Origin: Bradyrhizobium sp. SZCCHNS1050
GTDB taxonomy: Bacteria; Pseudomonadota; Alphaproteobacteria; Rhizobiales; Xanthobacteraceae
Reading direction: 5' to 3'
Assembly: GCF_032484785.1 (NCBI RefSeq)
Contig: NZ_JAUETR010000002.1
Location: 248,001-312,000 of the forward strand
Length of the DNA stretch: 64,000 nucleotides
The notes below the pieces were generated by a model. That model worked only from the letters and a program-made list of their open reading frames with translations. It did not search any database and was not told the origin of the DNA. Of this stretch, positions 7,361 through 16,788 are shown piece by piece. Both the position numbers and the translations under genes were made by a program. Every line of letters begins with the position of its first letter. Positions within the stretch are counted from its first letter, which is position 1.

Positions 7361-10105
7361 TTGTCCGATAAAGAAGATGAGAAGCCCGGCGAGCCGGGCG
7401 GACCTTCCGACATTCGTCCCGTTTCCATCCTCGACGAGATGAAACGCTCCTACCTCGATTACGCGATGAGCGTGATCGTGTCGCGAGCGCTGCCCGATGC
7501 GCGCGACGGCCTCAAGCCCGTGCACCGGCGCATCCTGTATTCGATGTACGAGCAGGGGCACACGCCCGACAAGAAATACGTCAAGTCCGCGCGCGTGGTC
7601 GGCGACGTCATCGGTAAATATCATCCGCATGGCGACCAGTCGATCTACGACGCCATGGTGCGCATGGCGCAGGACTTCTCGATGCGCGTGCCGCTGATCG
7701 ACGGCCAGGGCAATTTCGGCTCCGTCGACGGCGATCCGCCGGCCGCCTACCGATACACCGAAGCGAAGCTCGCCAAGTCGGCGATCCCGCTGCTCGACGA
7801 CATCGACAAGGACACTGTCGACTTCCAGCCGAACTACGACAATTCGGACAAGGAACCGTCGGTTCTTCCGGCCAAATATCCGAACCTGCTGGTCAATGGC
7901 GCCGGCGGCATCGCGGTCGGCATGGCCACCAACATCCCGCCGCACAATCTCGGCGAGGTGATCGATGCCTGCATCGCGCTGATCGACAATCCCGCGCTCA
8001 CGATCGACGAGCTCATCAACATCATTCCGGGGCCGGATTTCCCGACCGGCGGCATCATTCTTGGACGCGCCGGCGTCCGCTCGGCCTATCATCTGGGCCG
8101 CGGCTCGATCATGATGCGCGGCAAGGTGACGATCGACACGATCCGCAAGGATCGCGAGGCGATCATCATCTCCGAGATTCCCTACCAGGTGAACAAGGCC
8201 ACGATGGTCGAGCGCATCGCCGAATTGGTGCGCGAGAAGAAGGTCGAAGGCGTTGCCGACCTGCGCGACGAGAGCGACCGCGACGGCTACCGCGTCGTCG
8301 TCGAGCTGAAGCGCGACGCCGTGCCGGACGTCGTGCTCAACCAGCTCTACAAGTTCACGCCGCTGCAGACGAGCTTCGCCGCCAACATGCTGGCGCTCGA
8401 CGGCGGCCGCCCACAGACGATGACGTTGAAGGACCTGCTGACGATCTTCGTCGCGTTCCGCGAGCGTGTCGTCACGCGCAGGACCAAGTTCCTGCTCAAC
8501 AAGGCGCGCGACCGCGCCCACATCCTGGTCGGCCTCGCCGTGGCCGTGGCCAATATCGACGAGGTCATCCGGGTCATCAGGACCTCGCCCGATCCTGCGT
8601 CCGCGCGCGAGGCGTTGATGTCGCGCGACTGGCCGGCGCGCGACGTCGAGGCCATCATCACGTTGATCGACGATCCGCGTCATCGCCTCGCCGAGGACGG
8701 TACCATCCGGCTGTCGTTCGAGCAGGCCAAGGCGATTCTCGACCTGCGTCTGCAGCGCCTGACCGCGCTCGGCCGTGAAGAGATTTCCGACGAGCTCGAC
8801 AAGCTCAAGGTCGAGATCAACGACTATCTCGACATCCTGCGCTCGCGGGCGCGGGTGCAGGGGATCATCAAGGACGAGCTCGCCGCGATCAAGGCGGAGT
8901 TCGGCACGCCGCGCCGCACCGTGATCGCCGAGCAGGAAGGCGAGGTCGAGGACGAGGACCTGATCCAGCGCGAGGACATGGTCGTGACCGTGTCGCATGC
9001 CGGCTACACCAAGCGCGTGCCGCTGTCGGCCTATCGGGCGCAGCGCCGCGGCGGCAAGGGCCGCTCGGGCATGCAGACGCGCGAGGAGGATTTCGTCAGC
9101 CGGCTGTTCGTGGCCTCCACGCACACGCCGGTGCTGTTCTTCTCGTCGCGCGGCCAGGTCTACAAGGAGAAGGTCTGGCGGCTGCCGATCGCGGCGCCCA
9201 ACGGGCGCGGCAAGGCGCTGATCAACATCCTGCCGCTGGAGCAGGGCGAGCGCATCACCACGATCATGCCGCTGCCGGAGGATGAATCCTCCTGGGCCAA
9301 TCTCGACGTGATGTTCGCCACCACCGGCGGCAACGTCCGCCGCAACAAGCTGTCGGATTTCGTCGACGTGCGCCGCTCCGGCATCATCGCGATGAAGCTC
9401 GACGAGGGCGAGGAGATCGTCAACGTGCAGATCTGCACCGAGCGCGACGACGTGCTGCTCACGGCGTCGGGCGGGCAGTGCATCCGATTCCCCGTCACCG
9501 ACGTGCGCGTCTTCACCGGGCGCACCTCGATGGGTGTGCGCGGCATCGCGCTCGCCGGCGGCGACAAGGTGATTTCGCTGTCGATCCTGCGCCATGTCGA
9601 AACGACCTCGGACGAGCGTACGGCGTACTTGAAGATGCGCCGGGCGATGTCGGGCGATGCTGCCACCGAGGAGCCGGTCGAGACCGAGGGCGAGGAGGCG
9701 GCCGCTGGCGCGATCCAGCTGTCGCAGGAACGCTATGTCGAGATGTCGGCGCAGGAGCAGGTGGTGCTGACCGTCTCGGTCAATGGCTACGGCAAGCGCA
9801 CCTCGTCCTACGAGTACCGCACCACCGGCCGCGGCGGCAAAGGCATCGTCGCGATGTCCGTCAACAACCGCAACGGCAAGCTCGTCGCCTCATTCCCGGT
9901 CGAGGATGGCGATCAGATCATGCTGGTGACGGACAAGGGGCAGTTGATCCGTTGCCCCGTCGACGGCATCCGCATCGCGGGACGCTCGACCCAGGGCGTC
10001 ATCGTGTTCGACACCGCCGATGATGAGCATGTCGTGTCGGTGGAGCATATCGGCGAGGAGGCCGAGAACGGCAACGGGGCGAGCGAGCCGGCGAATGGCG
10101 AATAG
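7361..10105 (+). CDS. gyrA: DNA gyrase subunit A
   Basis: A 914-residue GyrA, the subunit that breaks and rejoins DNA in the gyrase A2B2 supercoiling enzyme. The start is a TTG at 7361; the family core begins at [20 protein letters not shown]. The catalytic tyrosine is Tyr132 in AAYRYTE. The quinolone-determining stretch reads [13 protein letters not shown], with Gln93 at the position of E. coli Ser83 and Asp97 at that of Asp87. The GyrA box QRRGGKG is at residues 561-567 in the C-terminal DNA-wrapping pinwheel. An acidic insertion ([12 protein letters not shown]) and an acidic tail ([16 protein letters not shown]) are present. The stop codon lies in sequence resembling the 7-bp repeat that follows. 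Confidence 0.97.
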   Translation: MSDKEDEKPGEPGGPSDIRPVSILDEMKRSYLDYAMSVIVSRALPDARDGLKPVHRRILYSMYEQGHTPDKKYVKSARVVGDVIGKYHPHGDQSIYDAMVRMAQDFSMRVPLIDGQGNFGSVDGDPPAAYRYTEAKLAKSAIPLLDDIDKDTVDFQPNYDNSDKEPSVLPAKYPNLLVNGAGGIAVGMATNIPPHNLGEVIDACIALIDNPALTIDELINIIPGPDFPTGGIILGRAGVRSAYHLGRGSIMMRGKVTIDTIRKDREAIIISEIPYQVNKATMVERIAELVREKKVEGVADLRDESDRDGYRVVVELKRDAVPDVVLNQLYKFTPLQTSFAANMLALDGGRPQTMTLKDLLTIFVAFRERVVTRRTKFLLNKARDRAHILVGLAVAVANIDEVIRVIRTSPDPASAREALMSRDWPARDVEAIITLIDDPRHRLAEDGTIRLSFEQAKAILDLRLQRLTALGREEISDELDKLKVEINDYLDILRSRARVQGIIKDELAAIKAEFGTPRRTVIAEQEGEVEDEDLIQREDMVVTVSHAGYTKRVPLSAYRAQRRGGKGRSGMQTREEDFVSRLFVASTHTPVLFFSSRGQVYKEKVWRLPIAAPNGRGKALINILPLEQGERITTIMPLPEDESSWANLDVMFATTGGNVRRNKLSDFVDVRRSGIIAMKLDEGEEIVNVQICTERDDVLLTASGGQCIRFPVTDVRVFTGRTSMGVRGIALAGGDKVISLSILRHVETTSDERTAYLKMRRAMSGDAATEEPVETEGEEAAAGAIQLSQERYVEMSAQEQVVLTVSVNGYGKRTSSYEYRTTGRGGKGIVAMSVNNRNGKLVASFPVEDGDQIMLVTDKGQLIRCPVDGIRIAGRSTQGVIVFDTADDEHVVSVEHIGEEAENGNGASEPANGE

Positions 10106-10137
10106 GGAGTAGCGAATAGGGACGAATCAGGTTTCGG

Positions 10138-10203
10138 GCTATTCGCTATTCGCTATTCGCTATTCGCTATTCGCTATTCGCTATTCGCTATTCGCTATTC
10201 GCT
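10138..10203. repeat. Tandem array of a 7-bp unit (attcgct)
   Basis: Nine perfect head-to-tail copies of attcgct at 10141-10203, plus a partial unit before them, beginning 33 bases after the gyrA stop. The complementary motif gcgaatag occurs twice just upstream (around 10098 and 10113), one of them at the gyrA stop codon, so the RNA could fold back on itself. No spacers, so it is not a CRISPR array. Such short perfect arrays change copy number by slippage. Confidence 0.95.
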
Positions 10204-10209
10204 CTCTCC

Positions 10210-10467
10210 TCACTGCGTCCGGTCGACTCCGATGATCCGCGCCTCACGAATGGTCCCCCGGGTTCCGGCGCTGCGCAGGCAGCCCGCTTCGAAGTTCGGC
10301 CAGGCCTGCTGTGAGCAGTCGCGGCCGATCGGTCGAATGTCCAGGCGGTCCGCCTTGGCGAGCGGACGCGGCACGCTGGCTTCGACCTGAGGAGCGAAGC
10401 CGGGCAGGAGGGTGATGCCGGCAGCCACCAAGCCGGCCGCTGCGACTGCAGATAGCGCTTTGATCAT
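10210..10467 (-). CDS. Small secreted protein of unknown function
   Basis: An 85-residue protein. The ATG at 10467, preceded by AGGGGA, gives a hydrophobic signal segment (MIKALSAVAAAGLVAAGITL) ending near QVEA. The mature part of about 55 residues has two cysteines (RDCSQQAWPNFEAGCLR), likely a disulfide in the periplasm. The longer frame to 10704 is not supported. I recognise the sequence type as common in Bradyrhizobium but know no function for it. It is convergent with gyrA across the 7-bp repeat and divergent from coaD. Confidence 0.75.
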   Translation of the reverse strand: MIKALSAVAAAGLVAAGITLLPGFAPQVEASVPRPLAKADRLDIRPIGRDCSQQAWPNFEAGCLRSAGTRGTIREARIIGVDRTQ

Positions 10468-10760
10468 GACGGTCCCCTGTCTGGGCCGTTCGGCCCGTTG
10501 TTCGTTAAGGATTTGATAATCAGTTCGGGTTTCGAGACGTCTTCGCGGAACGGGCGAATTGGTTTCGTCTCGGCGCGAGCGTGTTTCGTGTCCCGAGTTC
10601 CGATGAAACAATCGCGGTAGCCGACCACAGTTCCGGCTCCCCGGTGTCGCAACCCATTTCATTGCGGTGCGGTCTCTCGGCCGCTCTTTGCCCATCACAG
10701 CCACGCCAGCGGGCCTGACGGCGGCTTGCCGGCCTGTTCCGGGCGGTATAGGACGGGCGC

Positions 10761-11255
10761 ATGCAACGCATTGCGCTCTATCCGGGCTCGTTCGATCCCG
10801 TCACCAACGGCCATCTCGATGTGGTCCGGCAGGCCGTTCATCTCTGCGATCGCCTGATCGTCGCGGTCGGCGTGCATCACGGCAAGAAGCCGCTGTTCTC
10901 GACCGAGGAGCGGCTGGCGATGGCGCACGAGATCTTCGGTCCCGTCGCAGCCGCGGCGGGCTGCGGCTTCGAGGCTTCGACCTACGACAATCTGACCGTC
11001 ACCGCCGCGCAAGAGGCCGGTGCGATCATGATGATCCGGGGCCTGCGCGACGGCACCGATTTCGACTACGAGATGCAGTTGGCCGGCATGAACCAGACCA
11101 TGGCACCGCAGGTCCAGACGGTGTTCGTTCCAGCCTCGGTGGGTGTCCGTCCGATCGCGGCCACGCTGGTTCGCCAGATCGCCGCCATGGGCGGCGAGAT
11201 CTCGCATTTCGTGCCGCCGTCGGTGGCCGAAAGTCTCAAGGCCAAGTTCAAGTGA
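10761..11255 (+). CDS. coaD: Phosphopantetheine adenylyltransferase
   Basis: A 164-residue enzyme of the usual length for CoaD. It joins ATP and 4'-phosphopantetheine to dephospho-CoA, the fourth step of coenzyme A synthesis, in the cytoplasm. The nucleotidyltransferase motif [10 protein letters not shown] is at residues 9-18, with His18 for transition-state binding. The second nucleotide-binding patch, [15 protein letters not shown], and [16 protein letters not shown] near the C-terminus also fit. It begins a run of plus-strand genes with the two cyclophilins, 68 bases before the first. Confidence 0.96.
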   Translation: MQRIALYPGSFDPVTNGHLDVVRQAVHLCDRLIVAVGVHHGKKPLFSTEERLAMAHEIFGPVAAAAGCGFEASTYDNLTVTAAQEAGAIMMIRGLRDGTDFDYEMQLAGMNQTMAPQVQTVFVPASVGVRPIAATLVRQIAAMGGEISHFVPPSVAESLKAKFK

Positions 11256-11323
11256 TCCTTCGGGCACCGGCCGCTTCCGGCGGTGCCTTCCTCTCCTCAT
11301 CGTCTCATGTCATCGGAGTTGCC

Positions 11324-11887
11324 ATGATCCGCGCTCTCGCCTTCGTCTTTGCTCTCGTGTTCGCATTGCCGGCGCTGGCCCAGTCGCTGCCTGCCGGCCT
11401 CGACAAGCAGAATGCCCTGGTCATCGACACCACCAAGGGCCGCATCATCATCAAGCTGCGCACCGATCTGGCGCCACAGCATGCCGAGCGACTGAAGACG
11501 CTGGCGCGCGAAGGCTTCTACAACAACGTGCCGTTCCACCGCGTCATGGACGGCTTCATGGCGCAGACCGGCGACGGCCAGAACTTCAATGGCACCGGCG
11601 GCTCGAAGTACCCGAACCTGAAGCAGGAGTTTTCGAGCACGCCGTTCAAGCGCGGCACCGTCGGCATGGCGCGTCGGGGCGATAGCGTCGATTCTGCCAA
11701 CTCGCAGTTCTTCATCTGCTTCGGCGATGCGTCCTTCCTCAACGGCCAATACACCGTGATCGGCGAGGTCGTGCAGGGCATGGACGTCGTCGACAAGCTC
11801 AAGAAGGCGCCTCCGGGCTCGTCGGGCGGTGCCGTCACCGATCCGGACAAGATGGTGAAGGTTCAGGTCGCCTCGGACATCAAGTAG
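11324..11887 (+). CDS. Periplasmic peptidyl-prolyl isomerase (cyclophilin type)
   Basis: A 187-residue cyclophilin that isomerises Xaa-Pro bonds during protein folding. The ATG at 11324 gives a signal peptide (MIRALAFVFALVFALPALAQ), so the enzyme acts in the periplasm. The cyclophilin core is present: VIDTTKGRIIIKL, the catalytic Arg in PFHRVMDGFMAQTGD, and the substrate pocket SANSQFFICF and FLNGQYTVIGEV. A longer in-frame opening upstream overlaps coaD and is not coding. The next gene is a second cyclophilin without a signal peptide, giving a periplasm/cytoplasm pair, an arrangement common in alphaproteobacteria. Confidence 0.93.
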   Translation: MIRALAFVFALVFALPALAQSLPAGLDKQNALVIDTTKGRIIIKLRTDLAPQHAERLKTLAREGFYNNVPFHRVMDGFMAQTGDGQNFNGTGGSKYPNLKQEFSSTPFKRGTVGMARRGDSVDSANSQFFICFGDASFLNGQYTVIGEVVQGMDVVDKLKKAPPGSSGGAVTDPDKMVKVQVASDIK

Positions 11888-11919
11888 GCAGGCAGAGCGG
11901 GGGCATGCCCGGGTCTCGC

Positions 11920-11937
11920 GCCCGGGTTCCCCCGGGC
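11920..11937 (+). terminator. Candidate terminator hairpin after the periplasmic cyclophilin
   Basis: GC-only stem gcccggg / cccgggc with a 4-base loop, 33 bases after the stop, followed by only a short T-containing stretch (cttaaggaaccttttg). An alternative pairing uses gcccggg at 11907. The weak T-run lowers confidence. Confidence 0.45.
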
Positions 11938-12195
11938 CTTAAGGAACCTTTTGCCACGTCGCGGAGGCATGCCGATTCTGCCGCCCCGTCACATCGACAG
12001 GGCCGGTGGCTTCAGCTTTAAGCGCATTGGGTCTATTCTGGGCCAGCATCTCTGGGCCAGCATCGCGGGCCTCGTCGTGCTCGGATTGCCGTCAGGAGGG
12101 GTGACGGCCGCAAATGGGAAGGCGCCGCGACATTTCAGACCCAGGATTTGCTTTGTCCTGACCCCCGTCAATTCTACAAAAACCGAGAGACCAGA

Positions 12196-12660
12196 ATGGC
12201 TGTGACCGAAAATACCTTGATCCTCGAGACCACTCAGGGCCCCGTCACGATCGAGATGCGTCCCGATCTCGCGCCCGGCCATGTCGCGCGCATCAAGGAG
12301 CTCGTCCGCGAGGGCTTCTACGACGGCATCGTCTTCCACCGCGTCATCGACGGCTTCATGGCGCAGACCGGCTGCCCGCAGGGCACTGGCACCGGCGGCT
12401 CCGGCAAGAAGCTGAAGGCCGAGTTCAACGCCGAGCCGCATGTTCGTGGCACCGCCTCGATGGCGCGTGCGGCCAATCCTGATTCTGGCGACAGCCAGTT
12501 CTTCATCTGCTTCGACGACGCCCGCTTCCTGGACAAGCAGTACACGGTCTGGGGCAAGGTCACCGAGGGCATGGAGAACGTCGACAAGATCAAGCGCGGC
12601 GAGCCGGTGCAGAACCCGGACAAGATCGTGAAGGCCTACATGGCCGCCGACGCGGCTTAG
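12196..12660 (+). CDS. Cytoplasmic peptidyl-prolyl isomerase (cyclophilin type)
   Basis: A 154-residue cyclophilin (PpiB type) with no signal peptide. The start MAVTENTLILETTQGPVTIE is preceded by GAGA, and earlier in-frame codons cross the intergenic region. The core shows VFHRVIDGFMAQTGCP (catalytic Arg), SGDSQFFICFDD and FLDKQYTVWGKVTEGM, which matches bacterial cyclophilin B. It is the cytoplasmic partner of the preceding gene, 308 bases upstream. Confidence 0.94.
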   Translation: MAVTENTLILETTQGPVTIEMRPDLAPGHVARIKELVREGFYDGIVFHRVIDGFMAQTGCPQGTGTGGSGKKLKAEFNAEPHVRGTASMARAANPDSGDSQFFICFDDARFLDKQYTVWGKVTEGMENVDKIKRGEPVQNPDKIVKAYMAADAA

Positions 12661-12670
12661 ACTTTGCGAT

Positions 12671-12715
12671 CCTCACGGTGAGGCGCGTGCGCAGCACGCG
12701 TCTCGCACCATGAGG
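12671..12715. repeat. Intergenic palindromic repeat element
   Basis: A 45-bp imperfect palindrome with outer ends cctcacggtg / caccatgagg and a GC-rich inner stem (gcgcgtgc ... gcacgcg). It lies between the cyclophilin stop and queA. Elements with these cctca(c/t)ggtg ends are, as I recall, scattered through Bradyrhizobium and Rhodopseudomonas genomes. There is only one clear copy in this window. Confidence 0.6.
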
Positions 12716-12799
12716 CAGACAGTCGGGCCTTCATCCTTCGCGACGCGTGCTGTCGCACGCTCCCCGGAATGAAGGGCCGATGGTCGTCCCAGAACGACG

Positions 12800-13894
12800 A
12801 TGCGCACCGACCTGTTCGATTTCCATCTTCCCCCCGAAAACATCGCGCTTCGCCCGGCGAGCCCGCGCGAGTCCGCGCGCATGCTGGTGGTGCAGGGCGA
12901 CGGTGTCCTGCGCGACCGCACGGTCGCCGACCTGCCGGACTGGCTGGAGCCCGGTGATCAGCTCGTCGTCAACGACACCAAGGTGATCGCGGCGCAGCTG
13001 TCCGGTCGGCGCATCAGCCGCGAGACCGAGGCGAAGATCGAGGCGACCCTGATCAAGCGGCTCGACGGCTCGCGCTGGCAGGCTCTGGTGCGGCCCGCCA
13101 AGAAGCTCGCGCCAGGCGATACGATCCGGTTCGGCAACGAGGGCAAGGTCTGCCTGCTCGGGCATCTCGACGCCACCGTCGAGGCCAAGGGCGAGGAGGG
13201 CGAGCTGACGCTGTCGTTTGTGTTCCATGGGCCCGCGCTCGACCAAGCGATCGCCGATCTCGGCCGGCCGCCGCTGCCGCCCTACATCGCCGGCAAGCGG
13301 CCCGCAGACGAGCAGGACGCGACAGATTATCAGACCATGTTCGCGGCCAAAGAGGGCGCGGTGGCTGCGCCGACGGCTGGGCTGCATTTCACGCCGACGC
13401 TTGAGCAGCGGCTGCGCGAGCGTGGCGTCGGGCTGCAGCGTGTCACCCTGCATGTCGGCGCCGGCACGTTCCTGCCCGTGAAGGTCGATGACACCGAAGG
13501 CCACCGCATGCATGCGGAGTGGGGCAGTCTCACGCCGGACACGGCGGCCGCATTGAACGAGGCGCGCGCCAAGGGCGGCCGCATCGTCGCGGTCGGCACG
13601 ACGTCGCTGCGGCTCGTGGAGAGCGCGGCGCAGCCCGACGGCACGATCGCGCCGTTCGAGGCGGAGACGTCGATCTTCATTACGCCCGGCTATCGCTTCC
13701 GCGCGGTCGATATCCTGATGACCAACTTCCATCTGCCGCGCTCGACGCTGTTCATGCTGGTCTCAGCCTTCGCCGGCTTGGAGACGATGCACGCGGCCTA
13801 TGCGCATGCGATCCGCAGCGGCTATCGCTTCTATTCGTATGGCGATGCGTGCCTGTTGTTTCGTCAGCCAGACGAGCGCATCGTCGAGCCGTAG
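12800..13894 (+). CDS. queA: S-adenosylmethionine:tRNA ribosyltransferase-isomerase
   Basis: A 364-residue QueA. It transfers the ribosyl part of S-adenosylmethionine to 7-aminomethyl-deazaguanine in tRNA to make epoxyqueuosine, the step after Tgt in queuosine synthesis. Family blocks are present: [20 protein letters not shown] at the start, [46 protein letters not shown] and the C-terminal [20 protein letters not shown]. Together with tgt at 15232 it places two queuosine steps within 2.5 kb, separated by the convergent asd. Confidence 0.96.
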   Translation: MRTDLFDFHLPPENIALRPASPRESARMLVVQGDGVLRDRTVADLPDWLEPGDQLVVNDTKVIAAQLSGRRISRETEAKIEATLIKRLDGSRWQALVRPAKKLAPGDTIRFGNEGKVCLLGHLDATVEAKGEEGELTLSFVFHGPALDQAIADLGRPPLPPYIAGKRPADEQDATDYQTMFAAKEGAVAAPTAGLHFTPTLEQRLRERGVGLQRVTLHVGAGTFLPVKVDDTEGHRMHAEWGSLTPDTAAALNEARAKGGRIVAVGTTSLRLVESAAQPDGTIAPFEAETSIFITPGYRFRAVDILMTNFHLPRSTLFMLVSAFAGLETMHAAYAHAIRSGYRFYSYGDACLLFRQPDERIVEP

Positions 13895-13933
13895 GGTGGG
13901 CAAAAGGCCCACCCTGCAAGTTCGCCCTGAGAG

Positions 13934-14959
13934 CTACGCCATCGCCCGCTCGGGCAGGAGCTCGGCGATCTGCACCGCATTGAGCGCAGCGCCCTTGAGC
14001 AACTGATCGGCGGCAACGAACATCGCGATCGAGTGGCCTGACGGATCGGACAGATCCTTGCGGATGCGACCGACCAGCACGTCGTCCTGACCGGAGGCGT
14101 CGACGGGCATCGGGAAGTAGTTCTTGGCGCGGTCGTCGACCACGCGCACGCCGGGCGCGGTCGCCAGGATGCGGCGGACGTCGTCCTCCGAGATCGGCTT
14201 CTCGCATTCGAAGGTGATGGATTCACAATGGGCGCGCAGCACCGGCACGCGGACGCAGGTGACGCCGATGGCGATGCCTTCGTCCTCAAAGATCTTGCGG
14301 GTCTCGTTGATGACCTTGGTTTCCTCGTCGTTGTAGCCGGTCTCGGGATCGATGGCGGTGTTGTGGCTGAACAGGTTGAAGGCGAACGGATGCGGCATCA
14401 CCTTGGGCGCATAGACCTGGCCGTTGAGGCTCGCGCGAGTCGACTGCACCAGCTCGTCCATCGCCGCCGCACCGGCGCCGCTGGCGGCCTGATAGGTCGA
14501 GATGATCACGCGCTTGATGCGATTCTTCTGATGGATCGGCCACAGCGGCACCAGCGCCGTGATGGCCGCGCAGTTTGGATTGGCGATGATGCCCTTGTGG
14601 TCGCGGATTCGGCGGGCGTTGATCTCCGGGATCACCAGCGGCACGTTCGGATCCATGCGGAAGGCCGAGGAATTGTCGACCACGACGGCGCCAGAGCGCA
14701 CGGCGATGGGCGCGAACTTCTTGGAAATGCCGCTGCCGGCCGAGAACAGCGCGATGTCGACGCCCTCGAAGGAGCGTTCGGTCAGCTCCTCGATCACGAT
14801 GGTCTGGCCGCGGAAGGTCAGGGTCTGGCCGGCCGAGCGGGCGCTCGCCAGCGCCTTGAGCTGGCCGACGCGGACGTTGCGGCGGTCCAGGGTGGCGATG
14901 AATTCGGCGCCGACGGCGCCGGTCACGCCGACGATGGCAATGGTGGGATCGTGGGACAC
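13934..14959 (-). CDS. asd: Aspartate-semialdehyde dehydrogenase
   Basis: A 341-residue enzyme that reduces aspartyl-4-phosphate to aspartate semialdehyde, the branch point to lysine/diaminopimelate, threonine and methionine. The N-terminal NADP-binding motif GVTGAVGAEF is followed by the active-site loop ANPNCAAIT, with the catalytic cysteine, and STYQAASGAGAAAMDEL; the HNTAIDPETGYNDEE and RVPVLRAHCES blocks fit the type found in plants and many Gram-negatives. The start codon is GTG at 14959, with GGAG upstream. A candidate promoter, Thr-rich mini-ORF and terminator lie in front (15162-14989), which suggests control by attenuation. It is convergent with queA and divergent from tgt. Confidence 0.95.
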   Translation of the reverse strand: MSHDPTIAIVGVTGAVGAEFIATLDRRNVRVGQLKALASARSAGQTLTFRGQTIVIEELTERSFEGVDIALFSAGSGISKKFAPIAVRSGAVVVDNSSAFRMDPNVPLVIPEINARRIRDHKGIIANPNCAAITALVPLWPIHQKNRIKRVIISTYQAASGAGAAAMDELVQSTRASLNGQVYAPKVMPHPFAFNLFSHNTAIDPETGYNDEETKVINETRKIFEDEGIAIGVTCVRVPVLRAHCESITFECEKPISEDDVRRILATAPGVRVVDDRAKNYFPMPVDASGQDDVLVGRIRKDLSDPSGHSIAMFVAADQLLKGAALNAVQIAELLPERAMA

Positions 14960-14988
14960 GTCTCAAGTCTCCGGTTGAAATTCGGGCA

Positions 14989-15023
14989 ATAAAAAAGCCC
15001 CGGACCTTCATCAGGCGGGGCTT
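14989..15023 (-). terminator. Candidate attenuator-terminator in the asd leader
   Basis: On the minus strand, stem AAGCCCCG (15023-15016) pairs with CGGGGCTT (15002-14995); an inner CCT/AGG can extend it. It is followed by six T residues and ATT. It lies 30 bases upstream of the asd start codon and after the mini-ORF at 15125-15054. No minus-strand gene upstream of it needs a terminator, because tgt runs the other way. It can therefore end only a leader transcript. Confidence 0.8.
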
Positions 15024-15053
15024 CGGTTCGAAGATGGTCGCAATCGAGTTCGA

Positions 15054-15125
15054 CTACGCGCGCACGCCTCCCGAGGCCCTCGTGGGCTTGGTGGTTTTCG
15101 TCGTGCGTTTGGTCGAGATCGACAT
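15054..15125 (-). CDS. Putative Thr-rich leader peptide of asd
   Basis: A 23-codon frame starting with ATG at 15125 and ending in TAG. Of its 23 residues six are Thr (positions 5, 8, 9, 11, 12, 15) and three are Lys (6, 10, 13); the core is TKRTTKTTKPT. It lies directly between a strong-looking promoter and a terminator in front of asd, whose pathway makes threonine and lysine. The ATG lies about nine bases after the -10 box, so the transcript would be almost leaderless and the peptide would be read from its 5' end. The composition and layout resemble thrL-type attenuators of enterobacteria. Translation and stalling are inferred. Confidence 0.55.
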   Translation of the reverse strand: MSISTKRTTKTTKPTRASGGVRA

Positions 15126-15133
15126 GGCGCGGG

Positions 15134-15162
15134 ACCATAGGGGCGGTCGGAACCGCCGTCAA
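15134..15162 (-). promoter_or_regulatory. Sigma-70-type promoter of the asd leader
   Basis: On the minus strand TTGACG (15162-15157), a 17-base spacer and TATGGT (15139-15134). This is close to the housekeeping consensus with optimal spacing. The expected transcription start is around 15125-15128, at the leader-peptide ATG. Confidence 0.7.
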
Positions 15163-15231
15163 CGGCCGAAATGGACGAAAACGGCGCCATCGCGGTTGAA
15201 TCGGGGGCCATCCTGACGCAATAAGCCGGCC

Positions 15232-16386
15232 ATGAGCTCCTCGGCCAGCGACCTTCCCAACCATTTCGAACTGCTCGGCAATGACGGCGCGGCCCGCACC
15301 GGCCGGCTGACGACGCCGCATGGCGTGGTCCGCACCCCGGCCTTCATGCCGGTCGGCACCGCCGGCGCCATGAAGGGCATCCACTGGCGCGACGTCCGCG
15401 AGGCCGGCGCCGACATCGTGCTCGGCAACACCTATCACCTGATGCTGCGGCCCACGGCGGAGCGCATCGCCGCGCTCGGCGGCCTGCAGCGCTTCACCGG
15501 CTGGGGCGGGCCGATGCTGACCGATTCCGGCGGCTTCCAGGTGATGTCGCTGTCGGGTTTACGCAAGGTGACCGAGCAGGCGGTGACGTTCCGCTCGCAC
15601 ATCGACGGGGCGAAAATCGAGCTGTCACCGGAGCGCGCCATCGAGGTGCAGCGCCTGCTCAACTCCGACATCGCGATGCAGCTCGACGAATGCGTGCGGC
15701 TGCCGGCCGAGCGCGACGATATCGAGCGCGCGATGCGGCTGTCGCTGCGCTGGGCCGAACGCTGCCGCCGCGCGTTCGAGAGTGCGCCGGCAGGCTACAT
15801 GCTGTTCGGCATCGTGCAGGGCGGCGATGTGCCCGCACTGCGCGTCGCCAGCGCGCAGGCGCTGGTCGACATCGGCTTCCACGGCTATGCGATCGGCGGC
15901 CTGGCCGTCGGCGAGCCGCAGGCGGTCATGCTCGAGATGATCGAGGCGACCGCGCCGGTGCTGCCGGCCGACCGTCCGCGCTACCTGATGGGCGTCGGCA
16001 CGCCTGACGATCTCCTGGAGTCGGTCCGGCGCGGCATCGACATGTTCGACTGCGTGCTGCCGACCCGCAACGGCCGCCACGGCGTCGCCTACACACGCTT
16101 CGGGCCGGTGAACCTGCGCAATGCGCGTCATGCCGACGATGACAGGCCGCTGGATGAGGAGAGCCCGTGGCCGGCGGCGCGCAGCTATGCCCGCGCCTAT
16201 CTGCATCATCTGATCAAGGCCGGCGAGGCGCTCGGCGCCACGCTGCTGTCGGAAATCAACATTGCCTACTTCCAGCAATTGATGGCCGGGATGCGCGCGG
16301 CGATCGCACAAGGGCGCTTCACGGAATTCTACGAGCGCACCAAGGCCGATTGGGCGCGCGGCGACATCGCCCCGCGCGCCGGCTGA
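15232..16386 (+). CDS. tgt: tRNA-guanine transglycosylase lacking the zinc cysteines
   Basis: A 384-residue Tgt, which exchanges guanine 34 of certain tRNAs for preQ1 in queuosine synthesis. The catalytic parts are intact: Asp98 in [27 protein letters not shown], and the nucleophile Asp273 in [14 protein letters not shown]. The structural zinc site is not. Where bacterial Tgt has Cys-x-Cys-x2-Cys before NYSRAYLHHL, this protein has [18 protein letters not shown], with Ser311, Trp313 and Ala316 in place of the three cysteines, while the His of YLHHL remains. The frame is open and codon use looks normal, so a sequencing slip is unlikely. Function may be kept without zinc, or altered. Confidence 0.93.
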   Translation: MSSSASDLPNHFELLGNDGAARTGRLTTPHGVVRTPAFMPVGTAGAMKGIHWRDVREAGADIVLGNTYHLMLRPTAERIAALGGLQRFTGWGGPMLTDSGGFQVMSLSGLRKVTEQAVTFRSHIDGAKIELSPERAIEVQRLLNSDIAMQLDECVRLPAERDDIERAMRLSLRWAERCRRAFESAPAGYMLFGIVQGGDVPALRVASAQALVDIGFHGYAIGGLAVGEPQAVMLEMIEATAPVLPADRPRYLMGVGTPDDLLESVRRGIDMFDCVLPTRNGRHGVAYTRFGPVNLRNARHADDDRPLDEESPWPAARSYARAYLHHLIKAGEALGATLLSEINIAYFQQLMAGMRAAIAQGRFTEFYERTKADWARGDIAPRAG

Positions 16387-16569
16387 CAGCCGCTTCAGGT
16401 GAAGGCCGCCAGCTCGTTGTGAGCCCGGCCCTATGCGCCGGCCCTCTTGAAATTGTGCTGATCATGCATTGCCGACCTGCCCGACGGTCGCGTTATCCTC
16501 AGCGACGGAACGGCCGCGACATCACGTCGCGGAACTCTCTCGCCCTGGCGCCGTTCAGTTGCAGACCGT

Positions 16570-16788
16570 TCAGTTGCACACGAAGCGGCTTTTCACGGAG
16601 TGCTTGGTGACGAAGCCATAGCCGCAGGTGTCGCAGGTCCAGAGATAGCTGATCGCATTGTCAGCCAAATATGCCGACGCCTCCGCGGCAATCATGGAGT
16701 CGGCGCAGACCGGGCATGTCGGCAGATCGCAGCCGCGAGGATTCGGGCGTGCGGTTGCGGTCGACACGAGATCAGCGAGTGCTGACAT
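16570..16788 (-). CDS. Small zinc-ribbon-like protein of unknown function
   Basis: A 72-residue protein with a strong ribosome site (AGGAGG) six bases before its ATG. Cysteines are arranged as CDLPTCPVC in the first half and CDTCGYGF in the second, with a final Cys (RFVCN). This is a two-knuckle pattern typical of a small zinc ribbon. Between the knuckles is a helix-like stretch (DSMIAAEASAYLADNAISYL). I recognise it as a type present in Bradyrhizobium, without a known role. It is convergent with tgt. Confidence 0.75.
   Translation of the reverse strand: MSALADLVSTATARPNPRGCDLPTCPVCADSMIAAEASAYLADNAISYLWTCDTCGYGFVTKHSVKSRFVCN

Noticed and set aside
7064..9595. Minus-strand open frame of 843 codons opposite gyrA
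   Set aside because: Antisense shadow of gyrA, with Arg/Asp/His-rich composition typical of such shadows.
10138..10203. CRISPR array after gyrA
   Set aside because: The units are 7 bp and adjacent, with no spacers and no cas genes.
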